Assembly (NCBI GenBank): GCA_036675565.1
Contig: JAKFER010000116.1
Location: 1-47,849, forward strand
Source of the DNA: JACCYQ01 sp036675565
GTDB taxonomy: Bacteria; Bacteroidota; Bacteroidia; Chitinophagales; Chitinophagaceae
Direction: 5' to 3'
Length of the DNA: 47,849 nucleotides
Shown here piece by piece: positions 1 through 8,619 of this stretch. Position numbers and translations under genes: made by a program. The first letter of the stretch is position 1. Every line of letters starts with the position of its first letter. The notes under the pieces are model-generated. The model made no database searches and was not told where the DNA came from. It saw only the letters and a program-made list of their open reading frames with translations.

Positions 1-870
1 GCCACCGTTAACCAGGTTGCTGAGACCATTTCAAAGATCAATAAGGCGGAAGATTTTACACGCCAGCAGGATTACATAAAACAAAGCGCCCAGATCCTTA
101 ATATTGATGAAGAAGGCATGCACTCCCTGGTTAATAAATTTATCCGCGAAAGAATTGCCAAACAGGAAAGACAAAACCCACAGGTTGATGAATTTATAAG
201 GGAAGATAATGCACGTAAAGCTGAAGATACAAATTACGATGACCATACTTTTTCATTATTATTCAAGGACGAATTACAGGAAAGGGAAATTGCAAGGGTT
301 CTGTTAGAACATGGTGGTAAAAAATGGGATGATCAACAAACAGTGGCATCTTATATATTTTCTGAAGTTGATGAAACACTGGTCGATAATGAACAGGTAA
401 AAGCACTTTTAAAAGCGTATAAGAATTTTTCTTTGGATGAAGCGATAGATAGAAAACAATATTTTATTTATAGCACAGATTCAACATTGAGTTCATTGGC
501 GGTTTCATTACTCAACTTTCCTTTTGAAGAAAGTGAACACTGGCAAAAAGAATTCAGCCAGGCTACCGGTTATAACACAGCGCTTTTTGAACAGGGTTAC
601 GAAGCTTTTATGCAATCTATTTCTCCTGGCAATGAGAAGAAACTTTTTACTTTTTTAAAGATGGGTGAAGACAGAACCAATGAAGAAGTACAATCCGCTA
701 TCAATTATTTAAAACTTCGCAAAGTGAAACGTTTGCTGCTGGAAAACCAGCTGGATATGAATAAAGAACATACTACCGAAGAATATGAAATGCTTTATCA
801 AACACACCTGCATTTAAAACAAGCAGAGATGGAACTAAGTTCCAGGTTAGGTGCGGTGATCATAAAATAA
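1..870 (+). CDS. dnaG: DNA primase DnaG, C-terminal part (5' end outside window)
   Basis: The reading frame is open from base 1 and ends with TAA at 868-870, giving the last 289 residues of a protein that starts upstream. The visible part begins ATVNQVAETISKINKAEDF and continues into a helical region resembling the end of the RNA polymerase domain and the DnaB-binding C-terminal domain of bacterial primases. Primase makes the RNA primers for replication. The catalytic TOPRIM core and zinc finger lie outside the window, so the call rests on the C-terminal pattern only. The low sequence conservation of this domain is normal. A bidirectional terminator follows directly. Confidence 0.8.
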   Translation, partial: ATVNQVAETISKINKAEDFTRQQDYIKQSAQILNIDEEGMHSLVNKFIRERIAKQERQNPQVDEFIREDNARKAEDTNYDDHTFSLLFKDELQEREIARVLLEHGGKKWDDQQTVASYIFSEVDETLVDNEQVKALLKAYKNFSLDEAIDRKQYFIYSTDSTLSSLAVSLLNFPFEESEHWQKEFSQATGYNTALFEQGYEAFMQSISPGNEKKLFTFLKMGEDRTNEEVQSAINYLKLRKVKRLLLENQLDMNKEHTTEEYEMLYQTHLHLKQAEMELSSRLGAVIIK

Positions 871-884
871 TTTATTGTCCTCAT

Positions 885-917
885 AAAAAAAACCATCCTT
901 TTGAGATGGTTTTTTTG
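885..917. terminator. Bidirectional intrinsic terminator between dnaG and the DUF3052-like gene
   Basis: The arms AACCATC (891-897) and GATGGTT (905-911) form a hairpin flanked by an A-run on the left and a T-run on the right. It therefore reads as stem plus U-tract on both strands, serving the convergent dnaG (plus) and the gene ending at 934 (minus). Confidence 0.85.
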
Positions 918-933
918 TTGTTTAGTATTCTTG

Positions 934-1395
934 TTAAGCTTCCTGTAAGGAAGTTGATTTCCGGGATGTTTTCTTCAAGGTTTTTACAGGCAATTCAAAA
1001 CAGCAGGCATTCCAAACATGATCAAGATCTACCTGGTTAACTTCTTCATAACCAGCTTCCGTTAACTCACTAAAGCTGCGTTCCCTGTTAAGGTCTGTAA
1101 CAATTTTAGAAGCACGTTTAGGAAATGCAATCCAAAATTTAGAATCATTTTTTAAGGCAGGCATTACGTCTTTTAAAATTCCATTCAATTGATTTGCATT
1201 GATTGCAAATACTAGTGCAAATTCAATTTTCCTGGATTTGAGTAATGGTGTAATACTTTTTGCAAAAGAGAGCTTGTTAAATTGCTTTTCAATGGAAGAA
1301 GGGAGGCCTTGGATCAGCAATGTTTTTTGATCCGTCAATTCTAATTTCTCAACCAGCGTTTGTATCATGCTTTTCAAAAAATTTAGGGTTATCAA
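934..1395 (-). CDS. DUF3052-like conserved protein
   Basis: A 153-residue protein of unknown function. The segment KFWIAFPKRASKIVTDLNRE followed by a 'QVDLDHVWNACCFE' stretch resembles the conserved W-x-A-x-PK...S...DLNR...VD..W pattern of DUF3052 proteins; this is recognition by eye, not a search. No signal peptide or membrane segment is seen, and the last 18 residues are basic and serine/threonine-rich (KTLKKTSRKSTS). Translation may start at 1395 or at the internal Met at 1368. It is transcribed away from the M48 gene, with a terminator at 1490-1521 between them, so it probably has its own promoter. Confidence 0.65.
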   Translation of the reverse strand: MITLNFLKSMIQTLVEKLELTDQKTLLIQGLPSSIEKQFNKLSFAKSITPLLKSRKIEFALVFAINANQLNGILKDVMPALKNDSKFWIAFPKRASKIVTDLNRERSFSELTEAGYEEVNQVDLDHVWNACCFELPVKTLKKTSRKSTSLQEA

Positions 1396-1489
1396 TCACA
1401 CATATCTGCAACTTCAGCAGAACCATTTATCACAAACAAGGTGCAAAGTTACAAAAAAGCAGGGAGGTAACAACACGTATATCAAAGAA

Positions 1490-1521
1490 AAATCCCGCCA
1501 AACACAATATTGGCGGGATTT
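1490..1521 (-). terminator. Intrinsic terminator of the M48 peptidase gene
   Basis: The 12-bp perfect arms AAATCCCGCCAA (1490-1501) and TTGGCGGGATTT (1510-1521) enclose an 8-nt loop. On the minus strand the hairpin is followed by a T-rich stretch (TTTCTTTG). It lies about 20 nt past the stop codon of the M48 gene. Confidence 0.9.
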
Positions 1522-1541
1522 CTATAGTTAGTTGATTTCAA

Positions 1542-2348
1542 TTATTTCATTGGTTTATAATATTTAAGAGCTTCAGGCATCCACTTTCTAAGATTTGTCA
1601 TTCTTGTATTTTCTGAGGGGTGTGTACTCAAAAATTCAGGTGGTTTGTTACCGCTGCTTGCAGCTTCCATTCTTTCCCATAATGGAATTGCTTCTTGCGG
1701 GTTATATCCGGCCATAGCCATCCATATTAATCCATAACGATCGGCCTCTGATTCCTGTTTGCGGGAGAAAGGTAATAGCACCCCTACATTGGTTCCGATA
1801 CCATATGCGGTATTAAAAAGATTTTGTGTTTGTGCGGGTTTATTAGCAAGTGCAATAGATAATGCAGTACCACCCAATTGCTGTGCAAGTCCCTGGCTCA
1901 TTCTTTCATTACCATGTTTAAAAATGGCATGTGAAATTTCGTGTCCAATAACAGCTGCAAGAGCCGCTTCATTTTTAGTAACACCTAACAGTCCTGTATA
2001 AACGACAATTCTTCCCCCGGGCATCGCCCATGCATTTACAGCAGGATCGTTAACCAGGTTATATTCCCAGGTAAATCCAGCTAGGGCATCACTAAGGTTT
2101 CGGCTGGCATAATAAGATTTAACGGCATTGGTAACTCTGGAACCTACTCTTTTTACCATGGCAGCATCCCGGTTATTACTACTGGCTACTACTTTGCTGC
2201 TGGATAAAAATTGTTGATATTCCTGGGCGGCCATTGCCTGGAGTTCCTGCTCAGGAACTAATTTGAATTGACTGCGGCCGGTAACCGGGTTTGTGGAGCA
2301 ACCCGCGGCAAATGCAGATATGATTAAAACTGCAAATAATTTTTTCAT
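1542..2348 (-). CDS. M48 family zinc metallopeptidase, lipoprotein
   Basis: A 268-residue lipoprotein peptidase. The N-terminus MKKLFAVLIISAFAAGC is a lipoprotein signal with the modified Cys at residue 17, so the enzyme should be anchored in an envelope membrane facing the periplasm. The zinc motif HEISH (H136, E137, H140) and the downstream ExxAD (E199, in SRKQESEADRYG) are the ligand set of M48 peptidases of the BepA/LoiP/YcaL type, which degrade misfolded outer-membrane proteins. The substrate here is inferred only from the family. BepA carries C-terminal TPRs; this protein is short and lacks them. Its terminator lies at 1490-1521. Confidence 0.9.
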   Translation of the reverse strand: MKKLFAVLIISAFAAGCSTNPVTGRSQFKLVPEQELQAMAAQEYQQFLSSSKVVASSNNRDAAMVKRVGSRVTNAVKSYYASRNLSDALAGFTWEYNLVNDPAVNAWAMPGGRIVVYTGLLGVTKNEAALAAVIGHEISHAIFKHGNERMSQGLAQQLGGTALSIALANKPAQTQNLFNTAYGIGTNVGVLLPFSRKQESEADRYGLIWMAMAGYNPQEAIPLWERMEAASSGNKPPEFLSTHPSENTRMTNLRKWMPEALKYYKPMK

Positions 2349-2408
2349 GGTACTTTTTTGATATCAGATATTCAATCTTTGTACCAATAATAAATTAAAT
2401 ATGATTGC

Positions 2409-3083
2409 TTAATCGTTCATCATGTGCTCATCACGCTCCAGGCGGCGTTTTTTACGCCTGTCACGATGTTTGAGGATAGGCACTTTACTTTCACTCCCTT
2501 TAAATAATCGGCCTATATTTTTTTGATGAGTGAGTAAAACCATTAGTGCGACTGCAATTGCGAAGATGCGATACAAGTGCTCAGGTTCATTAAATATAAC
2601 CAGTATGAAAACTGGAAATGCAATACTTGCAAGTATAGAACTTAATGAAATATATCTTGTTAAAAATAAAACCAATAGGAAAACGCCTACACAACATAGG
2701 GCAACATTAGGTTGTATTCCTAATACCATTCCAAATAATGTAGCTACACCTTTTCCACCGCGAAATTCAGCCCATACGGGGAATATATGCCCCAGCACAG
2801 CAGCCAGACCTAAACCAATTTGAAGATTAACGAGTTGAATAGGATTATCAATATAGTGCGGAAGAAGAAAAGCAAGTTTAACAGCAGCAATACCTTTTAA
2901 CATATCTACCAACATAACAAGTGTACCCCAGCGTGGACCCAGTATCCTGTATGTATTTGTAGCTCCTGCATTTCCACTGCCATATTCACGGATATCAATT
3001 TGGAAAAAGCCCTTACTTACCCAAACAGAAGTTGGAATACTGCCAATCAGATAAGCTAAAACAATAACCAAAAGTTCATTCAT
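2409..3083 (-). CDS. plsY: Acyl-phosphate:glycerol-3-phosphate acyltransferase PlsY
   Basis: PlsY transfers an acyl group from acyl-phosphate to glycerol 3-phosphate, the first step of phospholipid synthesis in most bacteria. The protein (224 residues from the chosen start) has several membrane helices and the hallmark segments GSIPTS, EYGSGNAGATNTYR and the glycine-rich FRGGKGVATLFG. The C-terminal tail is strongly basic (HRDRRKKRRLERD). I start at 3083 (MNELLVIVL) rather than at the in-frame ATG at 3110, because a good -7 promoter box (3108-3115) overlaps the upstream ATG and the shorter form begins directly with the first membrane helix, as the family does. Confidence 0.93.
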   Translation of the reverse strand: MNELLVIVLAYLIGSIPTSVWVSKGFFQIDIREYGSGNAGATNTYRILGPRWGTLVMLVDMLKGIAAVKLAFLLPHYIDNPIQLVNLQIGLGLAAVLGHIFPVWAEFRGGKGVATLFGMVLGIQPNVALCCVGVFLLVLFLTRYISLSSILASIAFPVFILVIFNEPEHLYRIFAIAVALMVLLTHQKNIGRLFKGSESKVPILKHRDRRKKRRLERDEHMMND

Positions 3084-3107
3084 AGAATCCTTGTTGAAGT
3101 TGGACGG

Positions 3108-3115
3108 CAAAAATA
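3108..3115 (-). promoter_or_regulatory. -7 promoter box upstream of plsY
   Basis: On the minus strand the sequence reads TATTTTTG, an exact match to the Bacteroidota -7 consensus TAnnTTTG. It lies 24 nt upstream of the ATG at 3083 and on top of the alternative ATG at 3110, which argues against the longer start. No convincing -33 TTG was found. Confidence 0.55.
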
Positions 3116-3162
3116 ACTCAAATTAATGGGATTAAGTGATCCATATTAACATTTGCCAATAT

Positions 3163-3987
3163 TCAAGATAGCTGGAAAATCATACAAACCCAATTTTCCC
3201 TTTCCTTTTTTTGTTTTACTATTAAATTACACTTAGCAGCCATTGCATTGATATCATTTATATCATGTTGCATAAATCCACTGCAAATGATAAACCCTGA
3301 TGGATTTAATTGTTTTGTTAAAGCAGGTAACGATTCTATTATAATATGTTTGTTGATATTGGCCAATATGATATCGAAGTATTGTTGACAATCAGGATTT
3401 TCATTTAATTCAACTTTAATCCGATTTGCATCATTTCTTAAAATATTTTCTGATGCATTTAAAACACTCCATTCATCATTATCTATTGCAAGAATTTCTG
3501 AGGCACCTTCTTTATCGGCCAAAATAGCTAATACACCCGTGCCTGTTCCAAAATCAAATACTTTTTTATTTTTAACATTTATGTCCTGCAGGCTTTTTAT
3601 CATCATATAAGTAGTAGCATGGTGACCGGTGCCAAAACTCATTTTTGGTGTGATGATAATTTCGTGTTTAACATTCTTTAATGGCTCATGGAAATCAGCT
3701 CTTATGCCGCAATAATCATCCACCAATACAGGTTGAAAATTAGACTCCCAATCTTTATTCCAATTGGTTTTGGGTAAAATGGATTTTGTCCACTTAAAAT
3801 CAATTTTAGATGAAATTTCTAATAAAATATTTTCATCAAAATCTTTTGAATCAATGAATGCGCTCATTTCATAACCATCCTGTTCTTCAAAACCAAGATA
3901 ACCTTCCTCGCTCAAAAGAGCTATCAACAATTCATTATCTCCTGGTTTATTATATTGAATAATGAGTTGTACAAATTCTTGTTGCAT
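3163..3987 (-). CDS. prmA: Ribosomal protein L11 methyltransferase PrmA
   Basis: This SAM-dependent enzyme methylates ribosomal protein L11. The product is 274 residues. It has an N-terminal substrate-recognition part and a Rossmann methyltransferase domain with FGTGHHATTYM and DFGTGTGVLAILA (SAM-binding loop), then the DNDEWSV and ILANINKH segments typical of PrmA. I place the start at 3987 (MQQEFVQ); the in-frame ATG at 4014 lies inside the pnp terminator (4001-4025) and would add nine residues the family lacks. With only about 14 nt between that terminator and the start, expression probably depends on readthrough from rpsO-pnp or on a promoter near the hairpin. Confidence 0.92.
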   Translation of the reverse strand: MQQEFVQLIIQYNKPGDNELLIALLSEEGYLGFEEQDGYEMSAFIDSKDFDENILLEISSKIDFKWTKSILPKTNWNKDWESNFQPVLVDDYCGIRADFHEPLKNVKHEIIITPKMSFGTGHHATTYMMIKSLQDINVKNKKVFDFGTGTGVLAILADKEGASEILAIDNDEWSVLNASENILRNDANRIKVELNENPDCQQYFDIILANINKHIIIESLPALTKQLNPSGFIICSGFMQHDINDINAMAAKCNLIVKQKKERENWVCMIFQLS

Positions 3988-4000
3988 AATATTAAATGTA

Positions 4001-4025
4001 AAAACCCCGATCATCTCGGGGTTTT
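4001..4025 (-). terminator. Intrinsic terminator after pnp
   Basis: The arms AAAACCCCGA (4001-4010) and TCGGGGTTTT (4016-4025) form a 10-bp perfect stem with a 5-nt loop, five bases past the pnp stop codon on the minus strand. The run of T is built into the stem's 3' arm. Confidence 0.88.
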
Positions 4026-4030
4026 GGTTA

Positions 4031-6187
4031 TTAGTTATCCTGGCTTTCTTTTGATTCAGGTTTTGGCATTAAAACTTTTCGGGAAAGTTTGAATTTGCCG
4101 GTTTTAGGATCCGTTCCGGTTAGTTTCACTTTTACCACATCACCTTCTTTTAATACACCGTCAAGTGTCTCCAGTCTTTTCCAGCTTACTTCAGAAATAT
4201 GGATCAGGCCTTGTTTGCCAGGCATAAATTCTACAAATGCCCCATAAGGCATGATGGATTTAACGGTGGCTTCATATACATCTCCAACAGTTGGAATGGC
4301 CACGATCCCCCGGATCCATGCAAATGCTTTATCAACTCCTTCCTTTTTGGTTCCAAAAATGCCAATCTCGCCTTTCTCGTTCTTTTCTTCAATATTAATG
4401 GTAGTCCCGGTTTCTCTTTGAATTTCCTGGATCACTTTACCCTGTGGCCCGATCACTGCGCCGATAAATTCACGATCAATCGTAATCTTAACCATCCTTG
4501 GTGCATGTGGTTTCACTTCGCTGTTTGCAGCTGGCAGGCATTTGTACATGGCATCCAAAATATGCAAACGTGCATCATGTGCTTGTGATAATGCTTTTCG
4601 CATCACATCCATGCTTAAACCATCCACTTTAATATCCATTTGTACACCACAAATACCATCGCGGGTTCCGGTAACTTTAAAATCCATATCACCCAGGTGA
4701 TCTTCATCTCCTAAGATATCAGTTAAGATTCCAAACTCCCCATTGATAGAAATTAAACCCATAGCCACACCAGCTACGTGTTTAGGCATTGGCACACCTG
4801 CATCCATTAATGCCAGTGAACCGGCACAAACAGTTGCCATTGAAGAAGAACCATTTGATTCCAAAATATCACTCACTACACGTACAGTGTATGGCCAATC
4901 TTCCTTCGGCAACATCTGTTTTAATGATCTCATCGCCAGGTTACCGTGTCCTACTTCTCTCCTTCCAACACCACGCATTGGTTTTACTTCTCCGGTTGAA
5001 AAAGGAGGAAAATTATAGTGCAAAATGAATTTTGAATAAGAAGATGTGGCTGCACTTTCAACAAGCAATTCATCTAAAGGCGTTCCCAAAGTGACTGTTG
5101 TAAGTGATTGAGTTTCACCACGTGTGAATAATGCTGATCCGTGGGGAGAAGGCAATATGTCTACTTCCATATCCAGTGCCCGGACCTCTTCAAGTCCACG
5201 GGCATCCAATCGAACTTTATCATTCAGGATCATGCCGCGAACCACATGATATTGCAAATCATTATAATAATTTTTAGCTTGCTTTTGAATTTCTGAATCC
5301 AACACTTCATTTTCAGGAACATTATATTCAGTCCTTAAATGTTGCAACAGTTCTTCTTCAATTTGCTGAAGTCTTTCCCTGCGAATATGCTTGGATGAAC
5401 CCGCTTTGGCTGCTTCATATATTTTATCTTTTGCAAAAGCTTCTACTTTAGCTACCAATTCTTCGTTAGGAACCAACTTAATATAATCTCTTTTAGTGGT
5501 TACACCAGCCATTTCCCTCAGTTCCTGCTGTGCTTTCACCTGCACTTTGATTGCTTCATGTGCAAGTTCAATAGCTTTCACTAAATCTTCCTCGCTGCAC
5601 TCGTGAGCCTCACCTTCAACCATCATAATATTCTTTTCTGTGGCAGCAATTATGAAATCCATATCTGCCAGCGCCAATTCACTTCTTAATGGATTCACCA
5701 CAAACTCGCCATTAATACGAGCAATTCTTACTTCGGAAATAATTTCCTGGATTGGAATATCAGAAACTGCAAAAGCAGCTGATGCTGCAAGACAAGCAAG
5801 AGCATCTGGCATAACTTCAGGATCGCTGGATATAAGCGTTATAAGTACTTGAACATCACACACATAATCCTCTGGAAAAAGTGGACGAAGTGCCCTGTCA
5901 ATTAAACGGCTGGTTAGAATTTCATAGTCATTCAACCTTGCTTCTCTTTTAAAGAAGGATCCGGGAATACGACCTGCAGAAGCAAATTTTTCCTGGTAAT
6001 CTACAGAAAGTGGAAAGAAACTTTGACCTTCCCTGGGTTCTTTATTTGCTACAACAGTAGCAAGCAGGATGCAATTTCCCTGGCGAACAGTAACTGCTCC
6101 ATCAGACTGGCGGGCTAAACGGCCAGTTTCAATAAATATCTCTTTACCAGCTGAATCGAATTTTTTACTTATGGGTTGTGTTAACAT
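4031..6187 (-). CDS. pnp: Polyribonucleotide nucleotidyltransferase (PNPase)
   Basis: PNPase degrades RNA 3'-to-5' by phosphorolysis and takes part in mRNA turnover. The 718-residue protein has the full family architecture: a first RNase PH domain with FFPLSVDYQEKFASAGRIPG, a helical linker, a second RNase PH domain with FNFPPFSTGE-like and GRREVGHGNLA segments, a KH domain with GAVIGPQGKVIQEI (about 555-615) and a C-terminal S1 domain with PYGAFVEFMPGKQGLIHISE (about 622-692). It lies downstream of rpsO, the same order as in E. coli. The 155-nt gap holds the rpsO terminator and a structured leader (6215-6296). Its own terminator follows at 4001-4025. Confidence 0.98.
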   Translation of the reverse strand: MLTQPISKKFDSAGKEIFIETGRLARQSDGAVTVRQGNCILLATVVANKEPREGQSFFPLSVDYQEKFASAGRIPGSFFKREARLNDYEILTSRLIDRALRPLFPEDYVCDVQVLITLISSDPEVMPDALACLAASAAFAVSDIPIQEIISEVRIARINGEFVVNPLRSELALADMDFIIAATEKNIMMVEGEAHECSEEDLVKAIELAHEAIKVQVKAQQELREMAGVTTKRDYIKLVPNEELVAKVEAFAKDKIYEAAKAGSSKHIRRERLQQIEEELLQHLRTEYNVPENEVLDSEIQKQAKNYYNDLQYHVVRGMILNDKVRLDARGLEEVRALDMEVDILPSPHGSALFTRGETQSLTTVTLGTPLDELLVESAATSSYSKFILHYNFPPFSTGEVKPMRGVGRREVGHGNLAMRSLKQMLPKEDWPYTVRVVSDILESNGSSSMATVCAGSLALMDAGVPMPKHVAGVAMGLISINGEFGILTDILGDEDHLGDMDFKVTGTRDGICGVQMDIKVDGLSMDVMRKALSQAHDARLHILDAMYKCLPAANSEVKPHAPRMVKITIDREFIGAVIGPQGKVIQEIQRETGTTINIEEKNEKGEIGIFGTKKEGVDKAFAWIRGIVAIPTVGDVYEATVKSIMPYGAFVEFMPGKQGLIHISEVSWKRLETLDGVLKEGDVVKVKLTGTDPKTGKFKLSRKVLMPKPESKESQDN

Positions 6188-6214
6188 AATTTGTGGTTTT
6201 ATTTCTTAAAAGCT

Positions 6215-6296
6215 ACCGGAGGGTTTAAGTGAGGTTCAGGTGTGGGCAAATAGTTGAAATAACTATTTACACAAAACCCAACCGGTGGCAGTTGGG
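6215..6296 (-). promoter_or_regulatory. Structured pnp leader with competing hairpins
   Basis: On the minus-strand RNA, ACCGG-UU-GGGUUU (plus 6274-6286) can pair with AAACCC-U-CCGGU (plus 6215-6226). This long stem encloses a perfect 8-bp hairpin AAAUAGUU/AACUAUUU (plus 6248-6255 and 6261-6268) capped by flanking UGUG/CACA. Alternatively GUUGGG (plus 6277-6282) can pair with the upstream CCCAAC (plus 6291-6296), which would block the long stem. The element ends 28 nt before the pnp ATG. In E. coli the pnp leader is a stem used for autoregulation; a similar role here is inference. Confidence 0.5.
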
Positions 6297-6304
6297 GTAA
6301 AAGG

Positions 6305-6338
6305 AAAGCCCTCCTGACAGAAGGGTGCGGAGGGCTTT
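6305..6338 (-). terminator. Terminator-like hairpin between rpsO and pnp
   Basis: The perfect 10-bp arms AAAGCCCTCC (6305-6314) and GGAGGGCTTT (6329-6338) enclose a 14-nt loop, four bases after the rpsO stop on the minus strand. The trailing tract CCTTTTACC is only moderately T-rich, so partial readthrough into pnp is plausible. Confidence 0.8.
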
Positions 6339-6342
6339 ATAA

Positions 6343-6612
6343 TTATTTTCTAAGTCCGAGTTTTTCGATCAACTGGCGATATCCAGTAAGATTCGTCTTT
6401 TGAAGGTAAGTCAGTAAACGTTTACGTTTGCTAACCAACTGAACAAGACCACGGTTAGAACCGAAATCTTTCTTGTTCTTTTGCATGTGAGAAGATATAA
6501 GACTGATTCTTTCAGTCATTAAAGCTACTTGTCCTTCAATAGAACCTGTATTTTTTTCATTTCCTCCAAAATTGGCAAATATTGAGGCGTTTTTTTCTTT
6601 TGTTAAAGGCAT
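6343..6612 (-). CDS. rpsO: 30S ribosomal protein S15
   Basis: S15 binds 16S rRNA and helps form the bridge to the 50S subunit. The product is 89 residues, the usual length, and contains the family's VALMTERISLISSHMQKNKKD core followed by SKRKRLLTYLQKTN and a C-terminal YRQLIEKLGLRK. It is the first gene of the rpsO-pnp pair and has a well-formed promoter at 6664-6696, so the leader is about 45 nt long. Confidence 0.98.
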   Translation of the reverse strand: MPLTKEKNASIFANFGGNEKNTGSIEGQVALMTERISLISSHMQKNKKDFGSNRGLVQLVSKRKRLLTYLQKTNLTGYRQLIEKLGLRK

Positions 6613-6663
6613 CTTGAAATTTTTTAAAAAGGCATCCAGTTTTTACTACATTATATAAGGCGG

Positions 6664-6696
6664 CAAAGGTAATGTAATATGACAAAACAGGCAAAA
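6664..6696 (-). promoter_or_regulatory. rpsO promoter (-33 and -7 boxes)
   Basis: On the minus strand a -33 element TTTTG (6692-6696) is followed after 20 nt by TACCTTTG (6664-6671), an exact TAnnTTTG. The spacing fits the Bacteroides/Flavobacterium promoter type. This is the best complete promoter in the window. Confidence 0.75.
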
Positions 6697-6845
6697 TAAA
6701 ACGCTAAAAAGCTAATAAATTCGGCCTGATTTTCCAGATTTTTTATAAAACTGCTAATAAATATTGATTAAAGCGCTTAAAAAAATTGGATTCATAGCTA
6801 TGAACTTCATTTTGACTGATGCATACTTAACTTCGTGCCCAAATT

Positions 6846-7457
6846 ATGATGGAAGAAAATACAGACGTCCGAAATATTCTCGGACTTAAACTACCAACCG
6901 ATCCTCGTTGGGTAGACCTGGCAAATATTTCGCTACAGGAAATCCTGACTGATCATGCCTATTGTGAACAAAAAGCGGCCACTTATTGTATTTCGCTGAT
7001 TCAACGACACAGTGAAAAGCAAAAATTGGTAGAAGAACTGGCGCCAATCGTTACTGAGGAATGGGGTCATTTTCGCCTCGTATTGGCTGAATTGCAAAAA
7101 AGAAATCTTTCATTGGGTTTGCAGCGGAAGGATATTTATGTGAATGAATTAAAAGCATTTCAGAAACAAGGAGGATCTCCCGATGATCGTTTTTTAGACC
7201 AGTTGCTGATTATGGCATTGATTGAAGCACGTAGTTGTGAAAGGTTCAAAAGACTGAGTGAAGGATTAACTGATGATTACCTGAAAAAATTTTATCGTCG
7301 TTTTATGGAAAGTGAAGCAGGTCATTATACACTCTTCATTGAACTTGCAGAGACTTATTTACCAAAAGAAAAAGTAAGACAACGCTGGGAAGAATGGTTG
7401 CAATACGAAAAAAAGGTAATGGATAAAATGGTTGTGAGGGGTGACCGAATTCATTAA
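6846..7457 (+). CDS. miaE: MiaE-like tRNA hydroxylase (ferritin-like diiron protein)
   Basis: A 203-residue protein of the MiaE family, which hydroxylates the isopentenyl side chain of ms2i6A at position 37 of some tRNAs using a diiron centre. Candidate iron ligands sit on a ferritin-like four-helix pattern: E41 in DHAYCEQKAA, E72 and H75 in EEWGH, E127/E132 in IEARSCERF, and E157 with H160 in ESEAGHY. Translation can start at ATG 6846 or the adjacent ATG 6849. A near-consensus box TAACTTCG (6828-6835) lies 10 nt upstream. The gene is alone between the divergent rpsO and galM. Confidence 0.88.
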   Translation: MMEENTDVRNILGLKLPTDPRWVDLANISLQEILTDHAYCEQKAATYCISLIQRHSEKQKLVEELAPIVTEEWGHFRLVLAELQKRNLSLGLQRKDIYVNELKAFQKQGGSPDDRFLDQLLIMALIEARSCERFKRLSEGLTDDYLKKFYRRFMESEAGHYTLFIELAETYLPKEKVRQRWEEWLQYEKKVMDKMVVRGDRIH

Positions 7458-7563
7458 CAGACATTCTTACCTTATTTGTAATCTGATTGAAAATCAACCT
7501 TCATATTAATATTGGTTCCAGAATTGTTTGTTTAATTTCAGAATTATTTAAGCATCATTCATT

Positions 7564-8619
7564 ATGAAATTTGGAAGAAGTTTTTGTTGTAAAACTGAAG
7601 AAGGTGAAGACATTTATTTGTACGTTTTAAGAAACAGCCATAATACTGAAGTGTTGATCAGTAATTATGGATGTATAATCAATGCCATTAAATTTCATAC
7701 CTCCAATGAAGAGATCATTGATATTGTATTAGGGTTTGATACAATGGAAGATTACCTGGATGAAAAATATCTGCAAAAGTACCCTTACTTCGGCGCAGCT
7801 ATTGGCAGGTATGCCAACCGGATCGGTGAGGCAAGTTTTACCATTGATGGTGTACGTTATGACGTATCCAGGAATAATAAAAATTTTCAACTGCATGGTG
7901 GCTGGAAAGGTTTTGACCGCAAAGTATGGGAAATGATTTCTTTTGATGATGACCGCAGTGCTATAGCGTTTCAATACCTGAGCAAAGACGGTGAAGAAGG
8001 ATTTCCTGGTAATATGATCATTAATTTAAAATTTGAGTTAAATGATCTGAACGAATTAAGCTACACGTACACAGCCACAACAGACAAACCAACGGCCATC
8101 AATCTCACCCACCACAGCTATTTTAATTTGAATAATGGAATTGGTAATATCCTGGAGCATGAACTGATGATCAATTCATCACAAATACTGGAGCAGGATA
8201 AAGACCGGGTTTCAACTGGAAATTTTGTAGCAGTGAAAGATTCAGCTTTTGATTTCAGCAGTCAATCTCCTATCAGCAAAAAAATGGATAAGTCTGATGG
8301 CATCGATCATAGTTATGTAATCAACAGGCAGGAAGATGAAAATCTTTCATTGGCAGCGCAGGTTTATTCACCCAATACTCAATTGTTACTGGAAGTTCTA
8401 ACGAGTGAACCCGTTGTCCATTTCTATGCCGGTCAGGGTATTCCACCGTTTACGGGTAAACGCGGAGAACAATATGGTGATTATTCCGGGTTATGCCTGG
8501 AAACACATATACATCCGAATGCCATTAACATTCCACATTTTCCAAATACAGTATTAAGACCCGGGGAAACCTATTACAGCAAAACAGTTTACAGGATTTC
8601 AGAGTTGGTTGAAAAATAG
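7564..8619 (+). CDS. galM: Aldose 1-epimerase (galactose mutarotase)
   Basis: This enzyme interconverts alpha and beta anomers of aldohexoses such as galactose and glucose. The 351-residue protein has GAAIGRYANRI, QLHGGWKGFDRKVW (H111), NLTHHSYFNL (H183-H184), DHSYV and CLETHIHPNAINIPHFPN with the probable catalytic base E313. There is no signal peptide, so it should be cytoplasmic. The last 31 nt overlap the convergent GSCFA gene. No transporter or kinase for galactose is adjacent, so the physiological substrate is not indicated by context. Confidence 0.95.
   Translation: MKFGRSFCCKTEEGEDIYLYVLRNSHNTEVLISNYGCIINAIKFHTSNEEIIDIVLGFDTMEDYLDEKYLQKYPYFGAAIGRYANRIGEASFTIDGVRYDVSRNNKNFQLHGGWKGFDRKVWEMISFDDDRSAIAFQYLSKDGEEGFPGNMIINLKFELNDLNELSYTYTATTDKPTAINLTHHSYFNLNNGIGNILEHELMINSSQILEQDKDRVSTGNFVAVKDSAFDFSSQSPISKKMDKSDGIDHSYVINRQEDENLSLAAQVYSPNTQLLLEVLTSEPVVHFYAGQGIPPFTGKRGEQYGDYSGLCLETHIHPNAINIPHFPNTVLRPGETYYSKTVYRISELVEK

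Noticed and set aside
3988..4014. Upstream start for prmA
   Set aside because: It lies within the pnp terminator hairpin, and the added nine residues do not fit the family.
6780..6845. Promoter with TTTTGA and TAACTTCG for the miaE-like gene
   Set aside because: The gap between the boxes is 13 nt, too short for this promoter type, and the -7 box has a mismatch.
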